From the NCBI GenBank assembly GCA_943371965.1, contig CALRWV020000004.1, positions 124,001-188,000 of the forward strand: a stretch of 64,000 nt of DNA. Direction: 5' to 3'. The notes under the pieces are model-generated. The model was not told where the DNA came from. It saw only the letters and a program-made list of their open reading frames with translations, and searched no databases. The DNA comes from CALRWV02 sp943371965. Lineage in GTDB: Bacteria; Bacteroidota; JABWAT01. A program made the position numbers and the translations under genes. Of the stretch, positions 1-10,374 are shown piece by piece; positions within the stretch are counted from its first letter, which is position 1; each line of letters opens with the position of its first letter.

Positions 1-1
1 A

Positions 2-2302
2 GATTACTTTACCGGCGAAGGTTTGGATAACCCAATGATAGACGAACGCCGGGATGATGGAATTGATAATGATGGAAATTGGGATCCCGCATTTGATGAT
101 GTTGGATTGGATGGAAAACCGGGAACCGGTGATACAGGTGAAGGAGATGGTGTTCCAACACCAGGTAATCTGGAATTGCCAGGTGAACCAAATATCGATA
201 AAACTGATAAAGCAGAAACAGATCAGATTGGTTTGACTTCCTTCAAATATTATGAATATGGTGTTTTGACATACAGCAATGATGATCAGATTTGGGCATT
301 TTCTGCACCAGGTTATTTTGACAATAAGTCTACCAAAATTGCAGATTATGATTATATTTTTTCTTCGGGATTTTTCCCTATCAAACCGGATCAGGATGAA
401 TTTTTCTCTCTGGCATTGCTGTTTGCCTATAATGAAACAGATATGTTCAGGGCATTGGAAACTGTGAAAAATATTTACAATTCAAACTATAATTTTGCTG
501 TAGCACCACTCCGCCCCATTGTAAAGGCAGAAGCTGGTGACAGAAAAGTAACTTTGTATTGGGATGAACGTGCTGAATCCAGTTTCGACCGCTATTTGAG
601 AACATACGATTTTGAAGGATATAAAATTTACAAAGCCAGCAGCGCCACTTTTTCTGATGCTGTTATTACAGACGGATTTGGAGTTCCCAGATATAAAAAA
701 CCCGAAGAAATTTATGACAGAATAGACAGTGTCTTCGGTTTCTTTCCAAAAGATTTTGGAACTGGCGTGAAATTTAATTTGGGCAATGAAACTGGATTGC
801 AGCATACTTATGTTGATACCGATGTAAAAAATGGAGTCAGATATTTTTATGCTGTTACTTCATACGATAAGGGTGATGTAAATAAAAATATCGGCCCATC
901 TGAATCAACAGCTTACATTAGTGTTGACCAGACAGGAGAAATTCAACTCGGGGAAAATGTTGCAGTTGTTACACCTGAAGCACCATCGGCAGGATATGAA
1001 CGCGCAAAATTTGATATCAGTCCCTCCATGGTTGGAGATGGAAAGACCAGAGGAACTGTTGGAGTTAATATTCTTGCACCGGCAGAAATAGTTGAAGGCG
1101 ATGAATATGAATTGAATTTTCTGGATACATCAAATGACAGCACAGACAATGATTTTGACGGCAAAGACGAAAAGACAGATATTGATGAAATGCTGCCCTT
1201 GGAAACTACGGGATTTACACTTACAAATCTGAGTGCCAATATCAGAATGGATACAGTTATTGTTGATACGGTTATGATCCGTGAATACGGAAAAGTTGGT
1301 ACACAGAATCTTGAAATCAAAAATCTGTATGATGATAAAGATGCAGATCCAAGAACCTTCAGCAAAGTACTTGGTGCTTTTGAAATTTTTGTGAACAATC
1401 CGAAACCGGGTGTTTATCAGAATGAATCTGAAGGGATTATTGACGGTATTCAATGGAGCAAAAACATTGATCCCCTTCAGGCATCCTTCATGAGCATCAA
1501 ACCATTTACCTTTGGCGGATATAAATCAGGTACAGCCTATCCGAGACAATATGAAATCATCTTTTACGATTCCATTGTGGATACTTCAACTTTAATCAGA
1601 TTGCCATTGGCACCACCAAGCAATTCAAAGGTTCCTGTTCCGGCAGTTAAGGTGAATTTCCATGTGTATGACAAACAGAGCGGCAAAAAACTGAAATTCG
1701 GCTTTACTGATTTTTCAGTCAAACCTGCACTGACACCTCCGGGATATTTTTCGGCAAAAGATAAAATCATCATGTTCGAAACATTGCCTGACAACTCCAT
1801 TTTGATTACGCATGAAATCAAGTATGATGAATTGCAGGATACTTCGTTTATTGATTACCACGGCAAACGTCTGGGCTCCAATGATACATTGAGAGTCTTC
1901 CCAGTCAATCCGTTCAACAAAGATTCGAAGTATCATTTCAAGGTTTCTTCTGAAAAAACAAATTTGCCAACTGCTAAAGCTGCAATGAATAAAATAAAAG
2001 TTGTTCCAAATCCTTACGTGGTAACAGCACTTTGGGAATTGCCAAATCCGTATTCAAACGGACGCGGTGAACGGAAAATTGAATTCATCAATCTGCCCCC
2101 AAAATGTACAATCAGGATTTTTACTGTTGACGGAGATCTGGTGAAAACGCTTTATCATGAAAACAAAGCATTGAGCAACGGTTCAGAGCCGTGGAATCTT
2201 CAGTCAAAAGACAATATGGATGTCTCCTATGGAATTTACATCTATCATGTTGAAGCACCGGAAATCGGTGAATTTGTGGGTCGGTTTCTGCTTATCAAAT
2301 AA
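2..2302 (+). CDS. Large T9SS-type secreted protein, 5' end outside window
   Basis: The open frame runs in from the left edge (codon phase from base 2), so the N-terminus is missing. The visible part has Asp/Asn-rich 'D-x-DNDG' stretches that look like calcium-binding loops, then fibronectin-III-like segments (around the words LYWDE and YFYAVTSYDKGD). It ends in a C-terminal beta-domain starting near KVVPNPYV and finishing YGIYIYHVEAP...RFLLIK. This is the NPY variant of the T9SS sorting/anchoring domain. It is a clear paralogue of the 1131-residue protein at 35812-39207; both share the word DYFTGEG and run colinear for hundreds of residues, but the C-terminal domains differ. Role unknown; likely a surface or secreted protein exported by T9SS. 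A strong hairpin terminator follows the stop codon, separating it from the mannan operon. Family function is not established, and I assign none. Confidence 0.8.
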   Translation, partial: DYFTGEGLDNPMIDERRDDGIDNDGNWDPAFDDVGLDGKPGTGDTGEGDGVPTPGNLELPGEPNIDKTDKAETDQIGLTSFKYYEYGVLTYSNDDQIWAFSAPGYFDNKSTKIADYDYIFSSGFFPIKPDQDEFFSLALLFAYNETDMFRALETVKNIYNSNYNFAVAPLRPIVKAEAGDRKVTLYWDERAESSFDRYLRTYDFEGYKIYKASSATFSDAVITDGFGVPRYKKPEEIYDRIDSVFGFFPKDFGTGVKFNLGNETGLQHTYVDTDVKNGVRYFYAVTSYDKGDVNKNIGPSESTAYISVDQTGEIQLGENVAVVTPEAPSAGYERAKFDISPSMVGDGKTRGTVGVNILAPAEIVEGDEYELNFLDTSNDSTDNDFDGKDEKTDIDEMLPLETTGFTLTNLSANIRMDTVIVDTVMIREYGKVGTQNLEIKNLYDDKDADPRTFSKVLGAFEIFVNNPKPGVYQNESEGIIDGIQWSKNIDPLQASFMSIKPFTFGGYKSGTAYPRQYEIIFYDSIVDTSTLIRLPLAPPSNSKVPVPAVKVNFHVYDKQSGKKLKFGFTDFSVKPALTPPGYFSAKDKIIMFETLPDNSILITHEIKYDELQDTSFIDYHGKRLGSNDTLRVFPVNPFNKDSKYHFKVSSEKTNLPTAKAAMNKIKVVPNPYVVTALWELPNPYSNGRGERKIEFINLPPKCTIRIFTVDGDLVKTLYHENKALSNGSEPWNLQSKDNMDVSYGIYIYHVEAPEIGEFVGRFLLIK

Positions 2303-2337
2303 GCGCCTGATTCAGAAAACAATTGTTTGAATTCATG

Positions 2338-2376
2338 CAATGGTTCGGTCTGAAAAGGTCGAACCATTGTTGTTTT
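2338..2376 (+). terminator. Rho-independent-type hairpin
   Basis: A 10-bp perfect stem, CAATGGTTCG (2338-2347) with CGAACCATTG (2360-2369), has a 12-nt loop and is followed by TTGTTTTAT. It lies just after the stop of the first gene. It also argues against starting the next gene at the upstream in-frame ATG at 2323-2337, which would be inside this hairpin. Confidence 0.75.
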
Positions 2377-2409
2377 ATGGGAACTGGTAAAATAAATACT
2401 GGAACGGTT

Positions 2410-4200
2410 ATGAAAAAAATAGTACTCCTTCTGCTGGTTTTATTCGGTGTGTCTGTAGCTTCATCCGCACAGTTCAGAAAAATAAAAGTTGCATGTGTCG
2501 GAAACAGCATCACCTGGGGTGATGGCGGAAGCGGCGCATATCCCTTTAAACTGGGAGTTCTTCTGGGCAGTCATTATGAAGTGAAAAACTTTGGGGTTGG
2601 CGGCACCACACTTCTGAAAAAAGGTGATTTTCCGTATTGGAATACAACAGCTTTTCTGGATGCAGTTGATTATGATGCGCAGATTGTCATTATGAAACTG
2701 GGAACCAATGACAGTAAACCGCAGAACTGGATTTACAAGGCAGACTATTATTCAGATTATCTTGCCCTGGTTGCAGCATTCAGAAAAAACGGACGGAATC
2801 CGCAAATTTATATCTGCCGTCCGGTACCTGTTGTTAAAGATGCGTTCGGCATAACAGGTTCGATTGTCAAAGATGAAATAATTCCTTTGGCAGATTCGGT
2901 CAGAAAAACAGTGAATGCTGATCTGATGGATTTTTTTCAGGCAATGTCAGCCCACAGTGATTTGTTTTCCGATGGTGTTCACCCAACCGCCGCAGGTTAT
3001 CAGGTCATGGCAAATTTTGCAGATTCGGTTATCAGGAAAAGTCCATCAGGAATTATAAGGTCATTTGCATCCGGAGCTTCAACCTTTGAACAGGGACAGT
3101 CCGTAAAATTGTATTGGGAAACCACAGCAGGTTCAACAGTAACAATTAACGGCGAATCAGTGAGTTCAACTGATTCTTTGACCGTTCATCCGGTTGGAAC
3201 AACAGTTTACAAATTAAAAGCAACAGGTGTTCATTCCGATTCAGTTTCGGTGACTGTAAAATATTTGCCTTCGGGTCTGATAAAATCATTCAATGCAAAA
3301 CCGCCCGTGCTCGATTTGGGTTTTGGTGATTCCAGTTTGCTGAGCTGGACAACAACCATCGGCTCATCAGTAAAAATAAATGGTGAAACCGTTCCACCAT
3401 CAGGATCAAAATATGTCAAACCAACCCTAACAACCGACTACATCATGGAAGCATTGGGGGATTCATCCGATACACTTCAGATTTCAGTTCAGCTTCTGGC
3501 ATCCGAACTGATTGACAGGGCTTCACACAAACTGGTCAAAACTTCATCAGTGGCGAGAGGATCTTCCGGAGATTTTGCAGTCGATGATGACAGCCTGACT
3601 TACTGGATCAGCAACTCCAACAACTCAAACTGGATTTATGTGGATCTCGGAAAAATGTTCAAAGTTGAGCGGTTAGTTTTGAACTGGGGCGCCAACTATG
3701 CCACCAAGTACAATGTTCAGGGTTTCAATGACAAAAATGTTACCACCAATATATTCACCAATTATTTAAGCAATGGCGGAACCGATGAATTCAAAAACTT
3801 CACATCAGATTCCAAAATCATCCGTATTTTATGCCTGACCAAAGTCAGCGCAGATTCCGGTTACATATTAAAGGAATTCAAAATATTCGGCAAACCGCTG
3901 ACAGCAACCGGAATAAATGAAGGAAGTCTAGCAGCATCCAATTTTTTTCTGTCGCAGAATTATCCGAATCCGTTCAATCCAACAACATCTATCAGCTATC
4001 AGCTAAAAGCCAACAGCTTCGTTTCTTTGAAAGTTTTCGATTTGCTTGGACGTGAAATAAAAACTTTGGTCAACGAAATTAAACCTGCCGGAATTTACAC
4101 AGCGGAGTTTGATGCTTCCGCACTTTCAAGCGGAATTTACATGTACAGAATCAATGCGGGGAGTTTTGTACAAACCAGAAAAATGACGGTCATGAAATAA
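2410..4200 (+). CDS. SGNH/GDSL esterase with Ig-like, discoidin and T9SS domains
   Basis: Start chosen at the ATG that opens a clean signal peptide (MKKIVLLLLVLFG...SSAQ); the upstream ATG lies in a terminator. Mature residues carry the SGNH blocks: GNSIT (Ser33, with Asn in place of the usual Asp of GDS), GTND (98-101) and DGVHP (Asp188, His191). A catalytic domain of about 200 residues is followed by two Ig-like repeats (about 215-375), an F5/8-type C (CBM32-like) domain (about 375-500) and a T9SS tail from NYPNPFNP. Family members deacetylate polysaccharides; here an acetyl-mannan esterase is the reasonable inference because the gene heads an operon with GH26 and GH2 enzymes. The same Ig-Ig-discoidin-T9SS tail is found on the GH5 enzyme at 24242. 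The substrate is not proven by sequence. Confidence 0.85.
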   Translation: MKKIVLLLLVLFGVSVASSAQFRKIKVACVGNSITWGDGGSGAYPFKLGVLLGSHYEVKNFGVGGTTLLKKGDFPYWNTTAFLDAVDYDAQIVIMKLGTNDSKPQNWIYKADYYSDYLALVAAFRKNGRNPQIYICRPVPVVKDAFGITGSIVKDEIIPLADSVRKTVNADLMDFFQAMSAHSDLFSDGVHPTAAGYQVMANFADSVIRKSPSGIIRSFASGASTFEQGQSVKLYWETTAGSTVTINGESVSSTDSLTVHPVGTTVYKLKATGVHSDSVSVTVKYLPSGLIKSFNAKPPVLDLGFGDSSLLSWTTTIGSSVKINGETVPPSGSKYVKPTLTTDYIMEALGDSSDTLQISVQLLASELIDRASHKLVKTSSVARGSSGDFAVDDDSLTYWISNSNNSNWIYVDLGKMFKVERLVLNWGANYATKYNVQGFNDKNVTTNIFTNYLSNGGTDEFKNFTSDSKIIRILCLTKVSADSGYILKEFKIFGKPLTATGINEGSLAASNFFLSQNYPNPFNPTTSISYQLKANSFVSLKVFDLLGREIKTLVNEIKPAGIYTAEFDASALSSGIYMYRINAGSFVQTRKMTVMK

Positions 4201-4220
4201 CTGATTCAGGTTAATCTGAA

Positions 4221-5261
4221 ATGAATGGATTCAAAATGAAAAAACTTATTTTAATATTATGTCTTTGCATTAGTGCCTACGGTTGCGGTGCAGAAGACAA
4301 AGAGGAACCAAAACCCCAAACACAGGACGGATTCAAATCACTCAAATATCTGAAAAGCATTCAGGGGAAAAAAACAGTAGCAGGAATTCACAACCGCGAA
4401 CCCAATTCCGATCCAAGTTTATGGACAAGATCGATTACTGAAGTCGCAGGAAAAACACCGGGACTCTGGAGCGGTGATTTTTTGTTTTCAACGGATGATG
4501 TCAATGCACGTTGGACTATGATTTATGAAGCAGAAAGAGAATGGAACAGAGGTTCGCTGGTTAATATCATGTGGCACACCTGTTCGCCGGTTTACACCGA
4601 ACCTTGTGCATGGAATTCAACCGGTGTTCTTGATAACCTGTCAGACAGTGAATGGTCATCGCTGGTAACCGATGGAGGAATTCTGAATTCAACCTGGAAA
4701 GCAAGAATGGATATCATTGCACCTTACCTCCAATACCTGAAAGAAAAAGGGGTTGAAGTACTGTTCAGACCTTTCCATGAAATGAACCAGCCGGTTTTCT
4801 GGTGGGCAGGAAGAAAGGGAATCAACGGCACTGCAAAACTGTACCAGATCACCCACGATTATCTGGTGAAAACCAAAGGACTCACAAATCTGGTCTGGAT
4901 ATGGGATGTTCAGGATTTCGGTACCCTAACAACTGATCTGGTGGATTACAATCCGGGAAACGAGTATTGGGATATTCTTGCTCTCGATATGTACTACAGT
5001 GACGGAAAAGGATACACAGCAGCAAAATACAATGCAATCGTCAACACGGCAGGTGATAAACCGGTTGCAATCGGTGAATGTGAAAAACTGCCAACTGCCG
5101 CTGAATTAACTTCACAACCCAAATGGACTTTCTTTATGAGTTGGGCAGAACTGACAGTGAAATCAAACACCAAACCACAAATTACTGCTCTCTACGGTGC
5201 TGCCAATGTGGTAACACTTGATGAAATGCCGGGATGGTCTACAAATCTGACGAAAGAATAA
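4221..5261 (+). CDS. GH26 endo-beta-mannanase, lipoprotein
   Basis: 346 residues; either ATG 4221 or ATG 4236 (MKKLILIL) could start it. A lipoprotein signal ends at Cys22, so the enzyme is probably anchored in the outer or inner membrane. GH26 hallmarks are FRPFHE (acid/base Glu187) followed by VFWW, and VAIGE (nucleophile Glu286). It is a single-domain enzyme without T9SS tail. It sits 20 bases after the SGNH esterase and 13 bases before the GH2 gene, in one operon. GH26 enzymes are mostly endo-1,4-beta-mannanases acting with retention; a surface-anchored short form may be an exo- or oligosaccharide-releasing variant, which I cannot distinguish from sequence. Confidence 0.88.
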   Translation: MNGFKMKKLILILCLCISAYGCGAEDKEEPKPQTQDGFKSLKYLKSIQGKKTVAGIHNREPNSDPSLWTRSITEVAGKTPGLWSGDFLFSTDDVNARWTMIYEAEREWNRGSLVNIMWHTCSPVYTEPCAWNSTGVLDNLSDSEWSSLVTDGGILNSTWKARMDIIAPYLQYLKEKGVEVLFRPFHEMNQPVFWWAGRKGINGTAKLYQITHDYLVKTKGLTNLVWIWDVQDFGTLTTDLVDYNPGNEYWDILALDMYYSDGKGYTAAKYNAIVNTAGDKPVAIGECEKLPTAAELTSQPKWTFFMSWAELTVKSNTKPQITALYGAANVVTLDEMPGWSTNLTKE

Positions 5262-5274
5262 GTTTCGGAAAAAA

Positions 5275-8145
5275 ATGAACAGGAAACTGAAAATGAATAC
5301 TTTTGGATCACTGAAAATAATCGGTTTGCTTTTGATTCTGTTTTTTCCGGCCGGTCTGCAGGCGCAGTACAAATTGAATTTCGGTTTGTCGCAGCCACAG
5401 GATAAATCCACACTGCCGAAATCGAAATCAGTCCTTCAAATTCCTGTAAAAAAGGAAAAAATAAAATCCGTTACCATTCTGAAACCGGTTCATGACAATG
5501 AGTTTATTCTTGCATCAGGCTGGGAAATGCATGAAGCTGAAAAGTCTGCTGCAACCGGAGAAAATATATCGCTCGGAAGTTACAACTCATCATCGTGGTA
5601 CAATGCCATTGTTCCCGGAACAGTACTGACAACATTGGTTCAGCAGGGCGTTTATCCTGATCCCTATTTCGGCGTAAATAATCTTTCCATTCCGGATACA
5701 CTGTGCAGAATGGATTGGTGGTACCGGGTTTCATTCAAATTACCGAAAGATCAAACCGGAAAAGATACGTGGATTGTTTTGAACGGAATCAACTATCGGG
5801 CAGCTGTTTGGCTGAACGGAAAAAAAATCGGAAATATGAACGGAGCATTTGTCCGTGGTGAATTTAATGTAACTGACCTGATCGATAAAAAAGGTGACAA
5901 CTTTCTAGCTGTACATATTCTGCCTCCACCAAATCCCGGAATTCCACATGAAGAATCACCAACTGCAGGAACCGGACCCAACGGTGGTCAATTGTGTCTG
6001 GATGGACCGACATTCATTTCTTCTGAAGGTTGGGATTGGGTTCCCGGAATCCGTGACAGGAATATCGGGATCTGGCAGGATGTTAGACTCCGCTTTACTG
6101 GTGATGTGATTCTGGAAAACCCGCAGATTATTACTGATCTGAATTTGCCGGATACAAGCAGAGCTGAACTGAAAATCAAAACCCGGGTTTCCAATTATTC
6201 ATCAACAAGACAAACCGTTTTGGTAACTGGTTCAATTGAAAATATAAACGTTTCAAAATCGGTGGAACTGAATTCCGGTGAAACAGCAGACATCAGTTTT
6301 TCACCTGAAGAGTATCCTCAATTGAAAATGATAAACCCTAAATTGTGGTGGCCCAACGGATACGGAAACCAGAATCTGTATCTGCTGAATCTGAAAGTCA
6401 CCTCAGGAAAAAAAACATCAGATGAAAAATCAATCCGTTTCGGAATCCGTGAACTGTCTTATGAACTGAATACAGATACGCCAACTGAAAGCGGGAAAAG
6501 AATTGAATTCAATCCAATAAAAGATATGGTTTCAGGCAAACCTGTTTTCAATCACAATAAGACACGCGTTTACAAAGACAATATTTCCATTTCAAGTTTA
6601 CACTCAGGATTTGACGCGAAAAACCTAACAGGTTTGTCAGATACAACCATGAGTCCTTACCTTGTCATCAAAGTCAACGGACAGCGGATTTTCTGCAAAG
6701 GCGGAAACTGGGGAATGGATGATGCCATGAAGCAGGTTGACCGCGGTCACCTCGAACCCTATTTCAAATTGCACAAAGACGCGAATTTCACCATGATCAG
6801 AAACTGGACAGGTGAAAGCACCGAAGATATTTTTTATGAACTGGCAGATGAATACGGACTTCTGGTCTGGAATGATTTCTGGCTTTCAACCGGCGGATAC
6901 AATCTGAACGTGAATGATAATCTGCTTTTTCTGGATAATGTAAAAAATGTTTTGCGCCGGTTCAGAAACCACCCGAGCATAGCAATCTGGTGTGCAAGAA
7001 ATGAAGGTGTTCCATTGCCGCAACTTGAAGAACAGCTTGAAGTGCTTCTTGCAGCGGAAGATCAAACACGTTTTTACAATCCTGATTCACGCGCTTTGAA
7101 TTTAAGATGGAGCGGTCCGTGGCATTACCTGAAAAATCAGTCTGACTATTACACAAACATTGCAGCCGGATTTTCCACCGAACTTGGAACACCTTCAATT
7201 CCAACTGCTGAAACGATGCGGAAAATGATGAGCAAAGAAGACGTGTGGCCGATCAGTGATGTCTGGTATTATCACGATCTGCATGACGGACAGAAAGATT
7301 ATATTGAAACCATTGAAAAGCTGTACGGAAAATCTGAAACGCTTGATGACTTCTGCAAAAAAGCCCAGATGATCAATTATGACAGTCACCGTTCCATGTT
7401 TGAATCATGGAACAGCCATCTCTGGAACAACACAAGCGGAGTTCTGTTGTGGATGACACATCCGGCATGGCCAAGTACAGTTTGGCAGGTTTATTCATCC
7501 GATTACGAAACCTTCGGGTCTTATTTCGGTTCGAAAAAAGCCTGTGAGCCCGTTCATATTCAAATGAATCTGGATAACGGCAAAACAGTCATCATCAATA
7601 CGACATTGAAAAATATCAGCAACGCAAAAGCTTCACTGCAAATTTATGGACTTGACGGAAAACAAATTCATCAAGCTGAGGCAGTTACTGAGATTAAGGC
7701 CAACAGTTTGACTGACTGCAGTTCACTGGTATTGCCTCAATCATTGCCGGAAATTTATCTGGTCCGTCTTCAAGTAGAAGACCAAAATGGGAAAACAATT
7801 TCGGTAAATGAGTACTGGAAAAACAATTCAGGAGCCACGGATTTTAAACCATTCAATTCACTGGAATCAGCCGTGCTCACAGTATCAAAGTTTAAAACTG
7901 AAAATGGAAAGACAGCTTTTGAACTCAGCAATTCCGGTAAGACACCTGCTTTGGCAATCAAACTGAATCTGACCCAAAAAATTTCAGGGGAAACAGTTTT
8001 ACCGGCTTATTTTTCAGATGAATATTTTACACTGTTTCCGGGAGAAAGAAAAATCATTCAGGTTGAGTATACCGGCGATAGAAAAACAGTATTGTCGGCA
8101 TCTGCTTACAACATGGTAAACAAGGAACTGGCGGAGATAAAATAA
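5275..8145 (+). CDS. GH2 exo-beta-mannosidase-type glycosidase
   Basis: 956 residues, with a hydrophobic signal peptide ending near LQAQ (an in-frame ATG at 5293 is an alternative start). The order is N-terminal sugar-binding beta-domain, Ig-like domain, TIM barrel and C-terminal beta domains, as in the mannosylglycoprotein endo-beta-mannosidase / exo-beta-glucosaminidase branch of GH2. Visible markers are KVNGQRIFCKGGNWG, WCARNEG (acid/base Glu577) and FSTELG (likely nucleophile Glu636). Secretion without T9SS tail suggests a periplasmic enzyme that removes mannose from mannooligosaccharides made by the GH26/GH5 enzymes. Exo-glucosaminidase activity is the main alternative for this GH2 branch, but the mannan context favours beta-mannosidase. 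Confidence 0.85.
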   Translation: MNRKLKMNTFGSLKIIGLLLILFFPAGLQAQYKLNFGLSQPQDKSTLPKSKSVLQIPVKKEKIKSVTILKPVHDNEFILASGWEMHEAEKSAATGENISLGSYNSSSWYNAIVPGTVLTTLVQQGVYPDPYFGVNNLSIPDTLCRMDWWYRVSFKLPKDQTGKDTWIVLNGINYRAAVWLNGKKIGNMNGAFVRGEFNVTDLIDKKGDNFLAVHILPPPNPGIPHEESPTAGTGPNGGQLCLDGPTFISSEGWDWVPGIRDRNIGIWQDVRLRFTGDVILENPQIITDLNLPDTSRAELKIKTRVSNYSSTRQTVLVTGSIENINVSKSVELNSGETADISFSPEEYPQLKMINPKLWWPNGYGNQNLYLLNLKVTSGKKTSDEKSIRFGIRELSYELNTDTPTESGKRIEFNPIKDMVSGKPVFNHNKTRVYKDNISISSLHSGFDAKNLTGLSDTTMSPYLVIKVNGQRIFCKGGNWGMDDAMKQVDRGHLEPYFKLHKDANFTMIRNWTGESTEDIFYELADEYGLLVWNDFWLSTGGYNLNVNDNLLFLDNVKNVLRRFRNHPSIAIWCARNEGVPLPQLEEQLEVLLAAEDQTRFYNPDSRALNLRWSGPWHYLKNQSDYYTNIAAGFSTELGTPSIPTAETMRKMMSKEDVWPISDVWYYHDLHDGQKDYIETIEKLYGKSETLDDFCKKAQMINYDSHRSMFESWNSHLWNNTSGVLLWMTHPAWPSTVWQVYSSDYETFGSYFGSKKACEPVHIQMNLDNGKTVIINTTLKNISNAKASLQIYGLDGKQIHQAEAVTEIKANSLTDCSSLVLPQSLPEIYLVRLQVEDQNGKTISVNEYWKNNSGATDFKPFNSLESAVLTVSKFKTENGKTAFELSNSGKTPALAIKLNLTQKISGETVLPAYFSDEYFTLFPGERKIIQVEYTGDRKTVLSASAYNMVNKELAEIK

Positions 8146-8158
8146 GAAAGTCAGTTTT

Positions 8159-10342
8159 ATGAAAAAATATTTTCTTCTCTTTGTTTTGACTCTGCAGTTT
8201 TCAGTGGATGCTTTTTCTTCTGAAATTCCGGCAGACCATCCCTTTATCCAGTATTTCGGACGTTGGGATTTTTCCACACCTGCAGCACCGTCACATTCGT
8301 GGCCAGGTGTTTACATTTACGCCGAGTTTGAAGGAACCAGCATTGGTGTGAAGTTGAATGACAATTACAGCTACTACAATGTTATCATCGACGGAAGCCA
8401 GGTAAAAGTCCTGCATGGAATCGTCAACGGAATCAGTACCTACAATCTTGCAACCGGTCTAACAGATGGAAAGCATTCCATTTTATTTGTGAAGAGAAAT
8501 GAAACCGCTGGAGCCAAATATTCCTTTCACGGATTTATTCTGGATGATGGAAAATCGCTGGTGGAACCTGCAGCAAAACCGGTCAGGAAAATAGAATTCA
8601 TTGGTGATTCCTACACCTGCGGTCAGGGAAATGAACACACCGGAAAAGACACTCCTCCAGATGCGCCGGTTTCCAACAATTATGAAGCGTTCGGTGCAGT
8701 GATTGCACGTCACTACAATGCACAGTACCAGATGACCAGCAGATCCGGTTATGGTCTCACCATGGACTATCAGGGAAATCTGGCAGGAAATATTCCAGAT
8801 CAGTTCGACCGAACCCTAACAGTTTCAGCCCAACCCAAATGGGATTTCAATTCCAACATTCCCAATCTGGTTGTCATTGCGTTGGGATTGAATGATTATT
8901 CCGGCTACAACGGTTACAACGGACCGGTTTCCAGCGATCACCGGAATTTATTCAAATCGAAATACCACCAGTTTATCGGAACCATCCGTGATGTTTATCC
9001 TGGAGTGAAAATTCTTGCGGTTGCCACACAGGTTCAGTGGTTGAAAACGGTAATTGAAGAAGTTGTGGCGGAAGAAAAACAGACAGGAAATCTTGATGTT
9101 TCCTCTGCTTTTTATCCGCAATTTCCCGCTGATGGATACGTGTACGGTTCACATCCTACCGTTGCAACCCATCATAAAATTGCAGACACGCTGATAACTT
9201 ACATTGACAAAATAAATGCATGGGAACCTTATACTGATACCAATCCGCCATCCATTGTAAAATATCCAGAAATTCCGATAACGGTTTATGATTCTTTATA
9301 CACATTGAAAATGGAAACCGATTCGTATTCCACTTTGAGATTCAGTACGGAAGACAAAAATTATGAGGATATGGAATTTACATTTTCCGAAACGGGAAAG
9401 AGAATTCACATATCGGAAATCAAGGGAAAGAATGGCCAAACAAAAACCCTGTTTGTTAGAGCTTCTGATCTCAGCGGAAATAAAACGGGTTCATCGGTTG
9501 CCGTGCAGATTTCCTTTGATACAACAAAAGTGCTGCTGAACTGGATAGATTTCAATTACGATCATTCAGCCTGGAAAAAAGGAATTTCTCCGATCGGTTA
9601 TGGAGGAAGTGCTTTGATCAAAACAGAATCGGCGGTTTCGCAAACCATTTATTTCCGGCAGAAATTTTCAATTGCAACAATCAGTGACATTACCGGAATT
9701 GGAATTCTGGTGAAGGGAAATGACGGGGCAGTAGTTTATTTGAACGGACATGAAGTTGGAAGGATAAATCTGGATTTGGAAAATCCTGTTCCATTTAATC
9801 TCTTTGCACAGACAACTTCAACACTGTCAAAAATGTTTGTTGTCAATTCCTCAAACGGATTGTCTTTTCTCAAAGCCGGAGAAAATTCAGTCGCGGTCGA
9901 ACTTCATATTTTCAAAAACAGTACAGGACTAACTTTTGATTCACAGTTTATTGACAATAAAAACCGGATTCATTACAAACTGGGATCAGAATGGAGTTTT
10001 GAAGATTCCGGAAAATTGCCCGATATTCAACTTTATGAAAAAGTTTCAACCGGTGTTGAAATGAATGAAGAACTTCCGAAGGAATTTGTTCTATTTCAGA
10101 ATTATCCGAATCCGTTCAATCCGAAAACCATCATCAGCTACAAACTGTCAACAGGAAGTTTTGTTGAGCTGAAGCTGTTTGATTTACTTGGCCGTGAAAT
10201 AAAAACACTGGTCAGCGAAAATAAATTGCCGGGAAGTTACAAAGTGGAATTTGATGCATCTTTTCTTTCAAGCGGTATGTATCTGTATCAGTTGAAATCC
10301 GGAAACTCGGTTCAAACAAAAAAAATGATGGTGATGAAATAA
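8159..10342 (+). CDS. CE2-type acetyl esterase with Ig-like, accessory and T9SS domains
   Basis: 727 residues; the signal peptide ends near DAFSS. An N-terminal jelly roll (about 25-135) is followed by an SGNH domain with FIGDSYTCG (Ser151), GLND, and SHPT (His332): the layout of carbohydrate esterase family 2. CE2 enzymes remove O-acetyl groups from plant polysaccharides including glucomannan. Downstream lie an Ig-like domain, a beta-domain with the words SPIGYGG and VVYLNGHEV, and a T9SS sorting domain (NYPNPFNP ... DLLGREI). That Ig plus SPIG-domain pair recurs on the GH26 enzyme at 11804, so the two enzymes share an accessory tail. Distinct from the first esterase, which lacks the jelly roll and may attack different acetyl positions (inference). 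Confidence 0.87.
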   Translation: MKKYFLLFVLTLQFSVDAFSSEIPADHPFIQYFGRWDFSTPAAPSHSWPGVYIYAEFEGTSIGVKLNDNYSYYNVIIDGSQVKVLHGIVNGISTYNLATGLTDGKHSILFVKRNETAGAKYSFHGFILDDGKSLVEPAAKPVRKIEFIGDSYTCGQGNEHTGKDTPPDAPVSNNYEAFGAVIARHYNAQYQMTSRSGYGLTMDYQGNLAGNIPDQFDRTLTVSAQPKWDFNSNIPNLVVIALGLNDYSGYNGYNGPVSSDHRNLFKSKYHQFIGTIRDVYPGVKILAVATQVQWLKTVIEEVVAEEKQTGNLDVSSAFYPQFPADGYVYGSHPTVATHHKIADTLITYIDKINAWEPYTDTNPPSIVKYPEIPITVYDSLYTLKMETDSYSTLRFSTEDKNYEDMEFTFSETGKRIHISEIKGKNGQTKTLFVRASDLSGNKTGSSVAVQISFDTTKVLLNWIDFNYDHSAWKKGISPIGYGGSALIKTESAVSQTIYFRQKFSIATISDITGIGILVKGNDGAVVYLNGHEVGRINLDLENPVPFNLFAQTTSTLSKMFVVNSSNGLSFLKAGENSVAVELHIFKNSTGLTFDSQFIDNKNRIHYKLGSEWSFEDSGKLPDIQLYEKVSTGVEMNEELPKEFVLFQNYPNPFNPKTIISYKLSTGSFVELKLFDLLGREIKTLVSENKLPGSYKVEFDASFLSSGMYLYQLKSGNSVQTKKMMVMK

Positions 10343-10374
10343 AAGTTTAATCATTAAAACCAAGTTTATAAATT

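Noticed and set aside
2323..2409. Earlier in-frame ATG for the SGNH esterase
   Set aside because: The extension runs through a strong terminator hairpin and would bury the signal peptide 29 residues in.
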